Origin: Verrucomicrobiia bacterium
GTDB taxonomy: Bacteria > Verrucomicrobiota > Verrucomicrobiia > Limisphaerales > UBA11358
NCBI GenBank assembly: GCA_031290985.1
Contig: JARLJW010000057.1
Span: 62,001 to 126,000 of the forward strand
Direction of reading: 5' to 3'
DNA: 64,000 nt
The position numbers were made by a program, and so were the translations under genes. The notes under the pieces are model-generated. The model ran no database searches and was not told the origin of the DNA. It saw only the letters and a program-made list of their open reading frames with translations. Of the stretch, positions 18,038-26,377 are shown piece after piece. The stretch's first letter is position 1, and the number at the start of each line of letters is the position of its first letter.

Positions 18038-18820
18038 ATGAGTACAAAACGATTCGAAAACAAGGTGGCGATTGTGACCGGCGCTTGCCGGGGCATCGGG
18101 CAGGCCATTGCACTGGCGTTCGCGCGGGAAGGCGCACACGTCATCAGCATCTGCGTGGGTGATCCGGCGGACATCGCGGCGAAGATGAAGGCCTTGGGCG
18201 CAAAGTTTACGCCGTATACGGAGGATTTCGCCAAGCTCAACCAGAAGCGGGCGGCGGAACTCATCGCGCAGGCGGTCAAGGACGCAGGACGCGTGGATGT
18301 GCTGGTGAACAACGCAGGCATCATCAAGCGCGCGCCGATCGTGGACCATCCGGAGGCGGACTGGAACCTGGTGTTGCAGATCAATCTGTCCGCGCCGTTC
18401 TTTCTGTCGCAGGCGGTCGGGAAATGGTGGCTGACCGGTGGCCGCGAAAAATCGCCGGCGGATGCACGACTGAAGGTCGTGAACATCGCCTCGATGCTGT
18501 CGTTCCAAGGCGGCATTTTTGTACCCGGCTACACGGCGAGCAAGAGCGGCATTGCGGGCATCACCAAGGCCTTTGCGAACGAACTGGCGAAGGAGCGGAT
18601 GAATTTCAATGCGATTGCGCCGGGCTATATCGCCACGGACAACACCAAGGCGCTGCGCGAGGATGAAAGGCGCAACGAATCCATCCTGGCCCGCATTCCG
18701 GAAGCGCGCTGGGGGGCGGCGGAGGACATCGCGGGGGCGGCACTGTTCCTGGCATCGAAGGACGCGGATTACATGAACGGCACGATCATGAACGTGGACG
18801 GCGGCTGGCTGGCGCGCTAA
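18038..18820 (+). CDS. kduD: 2-dehydro-3-deoxy-D-gluconate 5-dehydrogenase (KduD), SDR family
   Basis: This 260-residue short-chain dehydrogenase has cofactor motif TGACRGIG at residues 14-21, NNAG in the central strand, and catalytic S152, Y165 and K169 (GYTASK). It should reduce 2,5-diketo-3-deoxygluconate to 2-keto-3-deoxygluconate, directly after KduI. An insertion with GGREKSPADARLK before the catalytic Ser strand is longer than in a minimal SDR, as in several KduD homologues. Gluconate 5-dehydrogenase-like activity is the main alternative; the kduI neighbour favours KduD. The leader has an AGGAG sequence about 40 bases upstream, too far to act as a Shine-Dalgarno site. Confidence 0.9.
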   Translation: MSTKRFENKVAIVTGACRGIGQAIALAFAREGAHVISICVGDPADIAAKMKALGAKFTPYTEDFAKLNQKRAAELIAQAVKDAGRVDVLVNNAGIIKRAPIVDHPEADWNLVLQINLSAPFFLSQAVGKWWLTGGREKSPADARLKVVNIASMLSFQGGIFVPGYTASKSGIAGITKAFANELAKERMNFNAIAPGYIATDNTKALREDERRNESILARIPEARWGAAEDIAGAALFLASKDADYMNGTIMNVDGGWLAR

Positions 18821-18822
18821 AA

Positions 18823-20091
18823 ATGTCGAATGACGAATGTAGAATGAAAAACCCGACCGGTCACATTTCCATCATTCGTCATTGGTTATCTGTCATTCCG
18901 GCGTCGGTCTTGTTGTGCACGTCTTGCACCACGACCGGTCATGAGCCGCGAAAATTTTCCGGCGCGACGCCGCTGGAATGGTCGCAGCGGCTGGCGGCTT
19001 CACAGATGGCAAGGCACCACGGCGCACCGAAATGGGATTACACGGTCGGGCTGTTCTCGCTGTCGCTGCTTAAGCTGAATGAGCAGGCGCCCGATCCGCG
19101 CTATGTGAAGTTCGCGGAGGACGCGGTGGGTTCGCTGGTGGCGACGAACGGGACGATCCAAGGGTACAAGATTGAGGAGTACCAGCTTGACGCGTTGAAT
19201 CCCGGCAAGACGCTGCTGGCGCTTTGGAAGCTCACAAATGCGGAGCGCTATATCAAGGGCGCAATGCTGCTCCGGCATCAGCTCGACTTGCAGCCGCGCA
19301 CGCCGGATGGCGGTTTCTGGCATAAGCAGCGTTACCCGCAGCAGATGTGGTTGGACGGGATTTACATGGGCGCGCCGTTCTATGCCGAGTGCGCGGCGAC
19401 GAGAGTGTTTTGTGCCTCGCGATGGGATTTTGACGATGTGGCGAAGCAAATCCGGCTGATTGACGAGCATACTTACGACGCGAAGACCGGATTGAATTAC
19501 CATGGCTGGGATGCGATGAAGACGCAGCCATGGGCGAATCCGGCGACGGGCTGTTCCTCGAATTTCTGGGGTCGCGCCGAGGGTTGGTATGCGATGGCGC
19601 TGGTGGATGTGCTGGATTATTTTCCAACGGACCATCCGGCGCGTCCGCAAATCATCGCCACGTTGCAAAAACTGGCGGCGGGCGTGGTGAAATATCAGGA
19701 CGGCAAGACGGGCCTTTGGTGGCAGGTCTTGGATGCGGGTGATCGTAAAGGCAATTATCAGGAAGCCACGGCTTCCACGATGTTCGTGTACGCGCTGGCA
19801 AAGGGCGTGAACCGCGGCTATCTGTCACGCGCTTATGTGCCGGCGATTGAAAAAGGATATGCGGGCATCCTCAGGAACCTCATCCGCGATGATGGGGGCG
19901 AGAAATGGTCGCTCACGAAATGTTGTTCCGTGGCCGGCTTGGGCGGCTCGCCGAGCAACGGCAAGATGCGGGACGGGAGTTTTGACTATTATGTCGGCGA
20001 GCCGGTCGGAGATAATGATCTGAAAGGCGTGGGGCCATTTATTTTGGCGGGGATTGAGATGGAGCATTTGCCTAGAACAAACATTCAGTAA
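18823..20091 (+). CDS. GH105 unsaturated rhamnogalacturonyl/glucuronyl hydrolase, putative lipoprotein
   Basis: This protein is up to 422 residues long, with the alpha/alpha six-barrel of GH105 (YteR/YesR type) from about residue 45. The likely catalytic Asp is D178 in QMWLDGIYMGAPF. The family hydrolyses the unsaturated uronyl residue left by pectate or rhamnogalacturonan lyases, feeding KduI. Residues before the barrel include LLCTSC, a weak lipobox. The start is uncertain: the first residues (MSNDECRMKN) and the following segment are encoded by an inverted-repeat element at 18829-18883, and an in-frame ATG at 18844 is an alternative. The first ATG lies two bases after the kduD stop, suggesting coupling. 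Confidence 0.82.
   Translation: MSNDECRMKNPTGHISIIRHWLSVIPASVLLCTSCTTTGHEPRKFSGATPLEWSQRLAASQMARHHGAPKWDYTVGLFSLSLLKLNEQAPDPRYVKFAEDAVGSLVATNGTIQGYKIEEYQLDALNPGKTLLALWKLTNAERYIKGAMLLRHQLDLQPRTPDGGFWHKQRYPQQMWLDGIYMGAPFYAECAATRVFCASRWDFDDVAKQIRLIDEHTYDAKTGLNYHGWDAMKTQPWANPATGCSSNFWGRAEGWYAMALVDVLDYFPTDHPARPQIIATLQKLAAGVVKYQDGKTGLWWQVLDAGDRKGNYQEATASTMFVYALAKGVNRGYLSRAYVPAIEKGYAGILRNLIRDDGGEKWSLTKCCSVAGLGGSPSNGKMRDGSFDYYVGEPVGDNDLKGVGPFILAGIEMEHLPRTNIQ
18829..18883. repeat. Inverted repeat at the 5' end of the GH105 gene
   Basis: AATGACGAATG (18829-18839) and CATTCGTCATT (18873-18883) are perfect reverse complements separated by 33 bases. Sequences of this kind (GAATGACGAATG) recur as dispersed intergenic repeats in related genomes, from memory. 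Here the element supplies the apparent start codons and leader of the GH105 reading frame. Confidence 0.6.
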
Positions 20092-20145
20092 CCATTTTAT
20101 CGTTTCGACATCTACAATGGCATCTGTTATCCGATTTCCATCCAC

Positions 20146-22413
20146 ATGAAAAAAATATTGGCACTATCCACCGGGTTGATCGCAGGCATATTTCTGGCCG
20201 CCAACCTGCAGGCGCAGACGGCCGCGCCCGACATCTCGCCCAAGGCGGTTCTGGACGTGATGCAGCGTGTGGCGGACTGGCAGCTGGCGCATCCATCCTT
20301 CGCCACCAATCGCGCGGCCACCGGCTGGGTGCAGGCGGCGGGAAACGCGGGCATGATGGCATTGGCGGGAATCTCCGGGGAGGCAAGATACCGCGACGCG
20401 ATGCTGGCACTGGGCGAAACGAATGACTGGAAGCTTGGCCGCCGGGTTTATGACGCGGACGATCATTGCATCGGCCAGACGTGGGCCGAACTGTATCTGC
20501 TTTACCGTGCGCCCAAGATGATCACGCCTTTGCGTGAAAAATTTGACCATGTCTTGGCCAATCCATCGACAACGGCGAGCTTGGAATATGTTAAGAAAGA
20601 GGACGCGAAGACGCGGGAGAACTGGGCGTGGTGCGATTCGCTCTTCATGGGACCGCCAACCTGGGTACGGCTGTACGCGGCGACCGGCGATGCGCGGTAT
20701 TTGGATTTCGCAGTGAAGAACTGGTGGCGGACGACTGATTTTCTTTATGACAAAGATGAGCACCTGTTCTTCCGTGACAGCACTTATTTCAAGAAGACCG
20801 AGGCGAACGGCAAGAAGGTGTTTTGGGGACGCGGCAATGGCTGGGTGATGGGCGGGCTGGTCCGGACGCTGCAATACATTCCGGTGAATCATCCGGACCG
20901 TGCGCGTTTCGAGCAGTTGTTCAAGGACATGTCGGCCAAAATCCTGACCTGCCAGCAATCCGACGGGCTCTGGCGTGCCAGCCTGCTCGACCCGGACAGT
21001 TATCCGCTAAAGGAGACGAGCGGCTCCGGATTTTACACCTATGCGCTGGCGTGGGGCGTAAACCAAGGGTTGCTTGACCGCGCGACATTTGAGCCGGCGG
21101 TACGCAAGGCTTGGGCGGCGCTCGTCAGGTGTGTGGCGGAGGATGGAAAGCTTACGCATGTGCAACCGATTGGGGCCGATCCGAAAAAATTCGCGGAGGA
21201 TGCCACGGAAGTTTATGGCGTGGGTGCGTGCCTGCTCGCGGGCAGCGAGGTTTACCGGATGGCGGTGTTTGAGAGCGCCAAGCCCAAGGCTGTCAAAGTT
21301 TCCAACCCGGCGGCCTTTGGTCGTGAAAGTGAAACGGTGGAACTTGCCTTGGCGGGCAAACTGGCGGTGATGGACGGGTTGACGTCCCGCATTCTGGATT
21401 CGCAAACCTATACGGAAGACGGCGTGGACAAACTGCTGTTTCAAGCGGACCTCGCGCCGGGTGAGACGCGGACCTATTATGTGATGGATGCTTCAGCGCT
21501 GGCGGCCGTGCCGCCGCCCATCATGAAGACAATGGCGCGATATGTGCCGGAACGCTTCGATGATTTTGCGTGGGAGAGCGACCGGATTGCACACCGGATT
21601 TACGGCATCGCGCTCATCAAGGCCGAAGGCACCATCAGCAGCGGGGCCGATGTGTGGATCAAGAAGGATCGCGGGCTCATCGTGGATACAATGTATGCCA
21701 CGAAGCATTATCACGAGGACAACGGCTCGTTCATGGACGATTATCGCGTGGGCAAAAGCCGCGGCTGCGGCGGCCTGGGCATCTGGGACGGCAAGAAGCT
21801 TTACGTTTCCAGCAACTGGAAGAACTGGAAAGTGATCACCACCGGCCCGGTCCGTTCAGAATTTGAACTGGCCTACGAGGCCTGGGACGCGGGCGGAGGC
21901 CGGATGGTTTCCGAGGTGAAGCGCTTCAGCATCGATGCGGGCTCGTGGATGACGAAGGCGCAATGCACGTTGTCGAGCGATGACAAGACGACCTTGCCGA
22001 TCGGTGTGGGCCTGGCCGAGCGCGCGTGCCCGACCAACCGGGAGGAATTCATCGCGCATGATCTGGGCGAAGGCTGGATGACCTACTGGCAGCCCGAGGA
22101 TCAGCCGAAGGGCACCACGGCCGTGGCCATTGTTCTGGGCAAGGGCGAGGTGAAAGAATTTACGAATGATGACCCCGGGATGCCCGATTCAAAAAAACAC
22201 GCCAACGTGCCGCAGCCGACGCACGAGGGTTACCCGCCCATCCGTACGCAGCTCGCCGTCACGCAGGCGGAGGTGGGCAAGCCATTGACGTATTACTTTG
22301 GCGCGAGCTGGGATCGCAGCGGTGATTTCACGAACCACTTGCAGTGGGAAGCCTACGTGAAGCGGTTCGCCGAACGCCGCGACGCACCGTTGCAGGTGAC
22401 GGTGGAGAACTGA
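20146..22413 (+). CDS. GH105/GH88-like hydrolase fused to a DUF4861-like domain
   Basis: This 755-residue secreted protein has signal peptide MKKILALSTGLIAGIFLAANLQAQ. Residues about 35-375 match the GH105/GH88 alpha/alpha barrel: DWQLAHP, the probable catalytic D164 in WCDSLFMGPP, GRGNGWVMGG, and GSGFYTYALAWGVN. Residues about 385-755 resemble DUF4861, with HYHEDNGSFMDDYRVGKSRG, GGLGIWDGKKLY and a C-terminal YFGASWDRSGDF segment. The function of the tail is not known to me; it may be a second carbohydrate-active module. It follows the first GH105 gene by 54 bp, so the two enzymes may split different unsaturated disaccharides. Confidence 0.85.
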   Translation: MKKILALSTGLIAGIFLAANLQAQTAAPDISPKAVLDVMQRVADWQLAHPSFATNRAATGWVQAAGNAGMMALAGISGEARYRDAMLALGETNDWKLGRRVYDADDHCIGQTWAELYLLYRAPKMITPLREKFDHVLANPSTTASLEYVKKEDAKTRENWAWCDSLFMGPPTWVRLYAATGDARYLDFAVKNWWRTTDFLYDKDEHLFFRDSTYFKKTEANGKKVFWGRGNGWVMGGLVRTLQYIPVNHPDRARFEQLFKDMSAKILTCQQSDGLWRASLLDPDSYPLKETSGSGFYTYALAWGVNQGLLDRATFEPAVRKAWAALVRCVAEDGKLTHVQPIGADPKKFAEDATEVYGVGACLLAGSEVYRMAVFESAKPKAVKVSNPAAFGRESETVELALAGKLAVMDGLTSRILDSQTYTEDGVDKLLFQADLAPGETRTYYVMDASALAAVPPPIMKTMARYVPERFDDFAWESDRIAHRIYGIALIKAEGTISSGADVWIKKDRGLIVDTMYATKHYHEDNGSFMDDYRVGKSRGCGGLGIWDGKKLYVSSNWKNWKVITTGPVRSEFELAYEAWDAGGGRMVSEVKRFSIDAGSWMTKAQCTLSSDDKTTLPIGVGLAERACPTNREEFIAHDLGEGWMTYWQPEDQPKGTTAVAIVLGKGEVKEFTNDDPGMPDSKKHANVPQPTHEGYPPIRTQLAVTQAEVGKPLTYYFGASWDRSGDFTNHLQWEAYVKRFAERRDAPLQVTVEN

Positions 22414-22430
22414 TTTCGGATATACGATAG

Positions 22431-22469
22431 GCGATTTACGCGACCACCAATCGGTGGGGCGTAAATCGC
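22431..22469. terminator. Long perfect hairpin between convergent genes
   Basis: GCGATTTACGC (22431-22441) pairs perfectly with GCGTAAATCGC (22459-22469), and inside it CCACC pairs with GGTGG around AATC. This gives a 16-bp stem with a two-against-one internal loop, between the GH105-DUF4861 gene and the aldolase gene. No long T-run follows, so it could be a bidirectional terminator or a dispersed palindromic repeat. Confidence 0.55.
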
Positions 22470-22486
22470 AAATTGAGCCGTAGCTG

Positions 22487-23128
22487 TTATTTCGTCGGCA
22501 CAGCCGCAATGACTTTCATCGCTTCGGATGTCAGGGCGGTTATTTTGGCCCAGTCTTTTTCGGCCACCAGTTTCCGTTCGGCCATCCAGGAGCCGCCCAC
22601 GGCCGCGACTTGCGGAATGGCGATGTAGTTGGGGAGCGTTGCCGCCGTGATGCCGCCGGTGGGGATGAATTTCACACCCGTGTGGCCAAACGGGCCGATC
22701 AGCGCCTTCAGGGCATTTACACCACCAAAGGTTTCAGATGGGAAAAATTTCAGGTGTTTCCAGCCGAGTTCCAGCGCGGTCATGATCTCCGTGGGGGTGA
22801 TCACACCGGGGAACAGCGGGAATTTTTTTTCATGTGCCGCCTGGGAGACCGCCTCGCTCAAACCCGGTGAAACACCGAACTGCGCGCCGGCGTCAACGGC
22901 GGCTTTCACGTTTTCCGCCGTGAGCAGGGTGCCGGCGCCAACGACGGCGGCGGGCAGGGCCTTGCGGATGCGGGCGATGGATTCCGCCGCGCCGGCAGTG
23001 CGAAAGGTCACTTCGATGCAGTTCAAGCCGCCGGCTATCAGGGCTTGGGCGAGGGGCACGGCATCATCCACCTTGTCGATGACCGCGACGCAGACTAATC
23101 GTTGTTTGAGAAAAGATTCCACGTTCAT
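22487..23128 (-). CDS. eda: 2-dehydro-3-deoxy-phosphogluconate (KDPG) aldolase
   Basis: This 213-residue class I aldolase has Schiff-base lysine K127 in KHLKFFPSE, general acid/base E39 in IEVTFRT, and the barrel motifs GAGTLL, GVSPGL, FPGVITPTE and PTGGI. It splits KDPG into pyruvate and glyceraldehyde 3-phosphate, the last step of the pathway supplied by KduI and KduD. A 2-keto-3-deoxygluconate kinase, needed between them, is not in this window. It is transcribed against the GH105 genes and separated from them by a strong hairpin. 2-keto-3-deoxy-6-phosphogalactonate aldolase activity is possible. Confidence 0.92.
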   Translation of the reverse strand: MNVESFLKQRLVCVAVIDKVDDAVPLAQALIAGGLNCIEVTFRTAGAAESIARIRKALPAAVVGAGTLLTAENVKAAVDAGAQFGVSPGLSEAVSQAAHEKKFPLFPGVITPTEIMTALELGWKHLKFFPSETFGGVNALKALIGPFGHTGVKFIPTGGITAATLPNYIAIPQVAAVGGSWMAERKLVAEKDWAKITALTSEAMKVIAAVPTK

Positions 23129-23229
23129 AGTTTGATGGCATAATGATACAATGTTTTGGCGGCGAGTGAACTTGAAATTAGCGCGCGAATTTTGTTTTTA
23201 ATTCCCCATTTTTAATTTTTAATTTCCCC

Positions 23230-23628
23230 ATGAACATCAAAGTTGAACACATCGCCATCGTGGCCAAAGACCCGGCCGCCTTGAAGTCGTGGTATGAACG
23301 CGTGCTGGGTGCCAAACCGGTTTTTGACAATGGCATGAACCCGCCGACGTGCCTGATCTCGCTTGGCAACGTGTGGTTTGAAATCTACGCGGCGGACAAG
23401 TCGCTGCCGGACACGGCCAACAACAAGCTGGCGGGTTTCCGCCATCTGGCGCTGCGCGTGGATTCGCTCGATGCGGCCAAGGCGGAACTGGAGCAGCGCG
23501 GCGTGAAGTTCACTGAAGCGGAACGTGCGGCGGCCGGCGGCGGGCGGATCATCTTTTTTGCGGATCCCGAAGGCAACTTGCTGCATTTCGTCGAACGGCC
23601 GGCTGATTCGACGCTGGTGAAATTGTAA
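23230..23628 (+). CDS. VOC/glyoxalase-family protein
   Basis: This 132-residue vicinal-oxygen-chelate fold protein has two beta-alpha-beta-beta-beta modules: HIAIVAKDPAALKSWY at the start and FRHLALRVDSLDAA in the middle. Putative metal ligands are His in VEHIAIV, His in FRHLAL and Glu in HFVERP. Enzymes of this fold include glyoxalase I, epimerases and dioxygenases; the specific reaction cannot be told. The gene is divergent from eda across a 101-bp AT-rich gap containing TTTTTAATTTTTAATTT runs that resemble a dispersed leader repeat. Confidence 0.75.
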   Translation: MNIKVEHIAIVAKDPAALKSWYERVLGAKPVFDNGMNPPTCLISLGNVWFEIYAADKSLPDTANNKLAGFRHLALRVDSLDAAKAELEQRGVKFTEAERAAAGGGRIIFFADPEGNLLHFVERPADSTLVKL

Positions 23629-23640
23629 CGGGACAGCCCC

Positions 23641-24069
23641 TTATTTTTTCGGACCGCGCACGACGAGGAGTGGAATGGTTGTATCGTGGCGGACCTGGGT
23701 GATGGTGCTGCCGTGAAACAAATCGCCAAAAAAACGGTGGCCGTGGCCGGCCATCGCAATCAAGTCGCAGTTTTCAGCCTCGGCTACCTTGATGATTTCC
23801 GCCGGCGGATCACCGAGCGCCAGCATGGTCTCGACCAGGAAACCATCGCTGCGGAGCTGGCCGGCTATTTTATCCAGATAGGCGCGGTCGGTCTTCATCT
23901 CCTCGGACTCGGCGAGCTTGAGCCGGTTAAAATTGCGCGCGACCCAGCCGTCGGCGACATGGAGCAGCAGCAGTCGCGCGCCGGTGAGCTTGGAGAGCGA
24001 CCGGATATGGTCGAGAATTGCGCTGTCGGTGACACTGTTCTCGAGCGGGATGAGAATATGTTTGTACAT
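23641..24069 (-). CDS. Universal stress protein, UspA family
   Basis: This 142-residue protein starts KHILIPLENS and ends with the loop GHGHRFFGDLFHGST followed by PLLVVRGP, the usual UspA layout. The glycine loop resembles the ATP-binding type but does not match the full G-2x-G-9x-G pattern exactly. It lies six bases downstream of mntH on the same strand, so it is probably cotranscribed with the manganese transporter. Its precise role is unknown. Confidence 0.85.
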   Translation of the reverse strand: MYKHILIPLENSVTDSAILDHIRSLSKLTGARLLLLHVADGWVARNFNRLKLAESEEMKTDRAYLDKIAGQLRSDGFLVETMLALGDPPAEIIKVAEAENCDLIAMAGHGHRFFGDLFHGSTITQVRHDTTIPLLVVRGPKK

Positions 24070-24075
24070 GGTTTG

Positions 24076-25449
24076 CTACTGGGTTGGCACGGACAGACCG
24101 AGGTGCCCGTAGAACGCCTTCAGGACAGCCGCCGGCATGAAGGTGTCAAACAGCAGTTTCACGTTCAGGATGATGATCACGGCGGTGGTCGTCCAGCCGA
24201 GAATTCCGAGCCACAGCCGGTTGGCAAATTCGCCCATCTTGGCTTTTTCGCCGGTGAACCGCATCAACGGCCAGACGGCGAACCCCAGTTGCATGGACAA
24301 CACGACCTGGCTGGCAACGAGCAGCTGCGTGGTTTTGCTTTCGCCAAAAAATCCAATGACACAAACAGCGGGTACAATCGCAATTAACCGCGTGATAAGC
24401 CGCCGCAGCCATGGACGCAACCGGAGGTTCACGAAACCTTCCATCACGACTTGTCCGGCCAGCGTGCCGGTAAGCGTGGAGTTTTGACCCGAAGCGAGCA
24501 GGGCGACGGCAAAGAGGATGCTCGCGCCGCCTACGCCGAGCAGGGGACTCAATAGTTTATAAGCGTCCTGAATTTCCGCCACGTCCCGATGTCCGGACCA
24601 GTGGAACGCCGTGGCGGCGAGGGCAAGGATCGCGCCGTTGACGAGCAGCGCAAACATGAGCGCCACGGTCGAATCAATCGTGGCGAACTTGATGGCCTCA
24701 CGCTTGCCTTCGGAATTCTGTTCGAACTTGCGCGTCTGGACGATGGATGAGTGCAGGTAGAGATTATGCGGCATCACCGTTGCGCCGATGATGCCGATGC
24801 TGATGTAGAGCATGTCCGGATTCTTGAGGATTTCGGGGCTGGGAATGAAACCGAGCAGCAGGGAACCGACGTGGGGTTTGGAAAAAAACAGCTCCGCGGA
24901 GAAACACGCGGCAATGGTCGTTATGAGCGTGATGACCAAGGCTTCGATGTAGCGGAAGCCCTTGTTTTGTAAAAACAGGACCGCAATCACGTCCGCCGCG
25001 GTGATGACGCAACCCCAGACCAGCGGGATGCCGAAGAGCAGCTGGAGCGCAATGGCCGAGCCGACGACCTCGGCCAGATCGCAGGCGGCAACGGCGATTT
25101 CGCAAAGAATCCAGAGAAACCAGACGGTGGGTGTCGAGTAATGGTCGCGGCAGGCCTGCGCCAGATCTCGTCCCGTGGCGATGCCGAGTTTGATGCTCAA
25201 ATGCTGGAGCAGAATCGCCATGAGATTTGAAATCATGACGACGGCCAGCAGCGTGTAGCCGAACTGCGCACCGCCTTGAAGGTCGGTCGCCCAGTTGCCC
25301 GGATCCATATAGCCGACCGCGATGAGAAAGCCGGGGCCGGAAAATGCCAGCAGCTTCCGCCAAAAAGAAGCCCCGACCGGCACCAGGATGCTGCGGTGAA
25401 CCTCCGGCAGGCTGGGCGACGATCCGGTCTTTTTCCAAGCGTTCTTCAT
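24076..25449 (-). CDS. mntH: NRAMP divalent-metal (Mn2+) transporter
   Basis: This 457-residue NRAMP transporter imports Mn2+ (possibly Fe2+) with protons. Helix 1 carries the metal-binding DPGNW and helix 6 carries MPHNLYLHS; about eleven membrane helices can be traced. The ATG at 25449 is preferred. A longer frame starts at 25464, but that ATG lies inside a 16-bp operator-like box, so it cannot easily be both operator and start. The divergent neighbour is an MntR-type regulator and the downstream neighbour is a UspA protein in the same operon. Confidence 0.93.
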   Translation of the reverse strand: MKNAWKKTGSSPSLPEVHRSILVPVGASFWRKLLAFSGPGFLIAVGYMDPGNWATDLQGGAQFGYTLLAVVMISNLMAILLQHLSIKLGIATGRDLAQACRDHYSTPTVWFLWILCEIAVAACDLAEVVGSAIALQLLFGIPLVWGCVITAADVIAVLFLQNKGFRYIEALVITLITTIAACFSAELFFSKPHVGSLLLGFIPSPEILKNPDMLYISIGIIGATVMPHNLYLHSSIVQTRKFEQNSEGKREAIKFATIDSTVALMFALLVNGAILALAATAFHWSGHRDVAEIQDAYKLLSPLLGVGGASILFAVALLASGQNSTLTGTLAGQVVMEGFVNLRLRPWLRRLITRLIAIVPAVCVIGFFGESKTTQLLVASQVVLSMQLGFAVWPLMRFTGEKAKMGEFANRLWLGILGWTTTAVIIILNVKLLFDTFMPAAVLKAFYGHLGLSVPTQ

Positions 25450-25456
25450 CAACAGA

Positions 25457-25472
25457 TGTAGCATTGGTTACA
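25457..25472. promoter_or_regulatory. MntR-like operator box 1
   Basis: TGTAGCATTGGTTACA is an imperfect palindrome (TGTARC-N4-GTTACA) just upstream of the preferred mntH start. Box 2 is 44 bp away in the same orientation. The position between mntH and an MntR-family gene supports manganese-dependent repression. Confidence 0.65.
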
Positions 25473-25500
25473 CCAGGATCAGGGCGCCGTCAAATCAAAA

Positions 25501-25516
25501 TGTAGCCTGGGTTACA
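25501..25516. promoter_or_regulatory. MntR-like operator box 2
   Basis: TGTAGCCTGGGTTACA differs from box 1 at two positions only. It lies 49 bp upstream of the regulator ATG, so one or both boxes may control both divergent genes. Confidence 0.65.
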
Positions 25517-25565
25517 AATTAAAGCCTAGACTGTCCGGCGGCGGTGAGGCTCACTGGGGCACAGC

Positions 25566-26024
25566 ATGTCACGCCGGATCAAAAAGAACGTGCCCGGGCG
25601 CAAGCCCCTGGTGCGCCCGTCTTCACAGCAGGTGGAGAACCTCCGCCGCCTGCGCCGCGACCGCGCGGTGGAGACGGCGCAGGATTATGTGGAGGCGATC
25701 GCCGACCTGGCGACGACGCGGGGTGAGGCGCGGGTGGTGGATCTGGCCCGGCGGTTGGGCGTGACCCATGTGACGGTCAACCGCACGCTGGCCCGGCTGC
25801 AAAGGGCGGGGTATGTGAACACCAAGCCCTACCGGGCCATTTTCCTGACACCCGCCGGCAGCACGCTGGCGGACGAATGCCGGCAACGGCATCAAACCGT
25901 GGTGTCCTTCCTGCGTTCGCTCGGCGTGGCGGACCGGATAGCGGAGATGGATGCGGAAGGCATCGAGCATCACGTCAGCCCGGAAACGCTGGCGGCGTTT
26001 GAGCGGTGCCTTAAGAAACATTGA
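25566..26024 (+). CDS. mntR: DtxR/MntR-family metal-dependent repressor
   Basis: This 152-residue regulator has a winged helix at about residues 35-110 (YVEAIADLATTRGEARVVDL, then VTHVTVNRTLARLQRAGYV) followed by a metal-binding/dimerisation region with E/H residues (HQTVVSFLRSLGV, MDAEGIEHHVS). That layout matches MntR, which represses Mn uptake when Mn is bound. It is divergent from mntH with two shared 16-bp boxes between them. There is no SH3-like third domain, as expected for MntR rather than DtxR. Iron rather than manganese sensing cannot be excluded. Confidence 0.88.
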   Translation: MSRRIKKNVPGRKPLVRPSSQQVENLRRLRRDRAVETAQDYVEAIADLATTRGEARVVDLARRLGVTHVTVNRTLARLQRAGYVNTKPYRAIFLTPAGSTLADECRQRHQTVVSFLRSLGVADRIAEMDAEGIEHHVSPETLAAFERCLKKH

Positions 26025-26029
26025 TTGCA

Positions 26030-26332
26030 ATGCGCCCGCAAGACATCCAGCAGATTGGGACCGAATTGGCCATAAAATGGAGCGAAGGCACCGAAAGCTT
26101 TATCCCGTTGGAAACCCTGCGCCGCGCCTGTCCGTGCGCCGGCTGCAAGGGCGAGACGGATATCATGGGCAACCTCTATAAGAACCCGGAACAAGCACTT
26201 ACCGCAAAGGCCTTTGTGCTGGTCAAATTCATGGTGGTGGGCGGTTATGCCATCCAGCCAGTCTGGGCGGACGGGCATAATACGGGGCTTTTTTCCTTCG
26301 ACTATCTTCGCGCGCTGGATGTGGCAAAATAA
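26030..26332 (+). CDS. DUF971-family protein
   Basis: This 100-residue protein has the DUF971 features: an N-terminal LAIKWSEG segment, LRRACPCAGC with a Cys pair, and a C-terminal GLFSFDYLRAL. Members of this family occur alone or in iron-sulphur and Mrp-type scaffold proteins; the function here is unknown. The ATG at 26030 is chosen; an in-frame TTG at 26021 would overlap the mntR stop. The 5-bp gap suggests cotranscription with mntR. Confidence 0.8.
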   Translation: MRPQDIQQIGTELAIKWSEGTESFIPLETLRRACPCAGCKGETDIMGNLYKNPEQALTAKAFVLVKFMVVGGYAIQPVWADGHNTGLFSFDYLRALDVAK

Positions 26333-26359
26333 ACGGCGCGCCCGGATGGACGCGCCGTT
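26332..26359. terminator. Bidirectional hairpin terminator
   Basis: AACGGCGCG (26332-26340) pairs perfectly with CGCGCCGTT (26351-26359) around a 10-nt loop, starting at the last base of the DUF971 stop codon and ending 18 bp before the end of the convergent gene. A T-run is lacking, but position and stem strength favour termination of both transcripts. Confidence 0.55.
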
Positions 26360-26377
26360 CGTGAACTGATCAATTCT

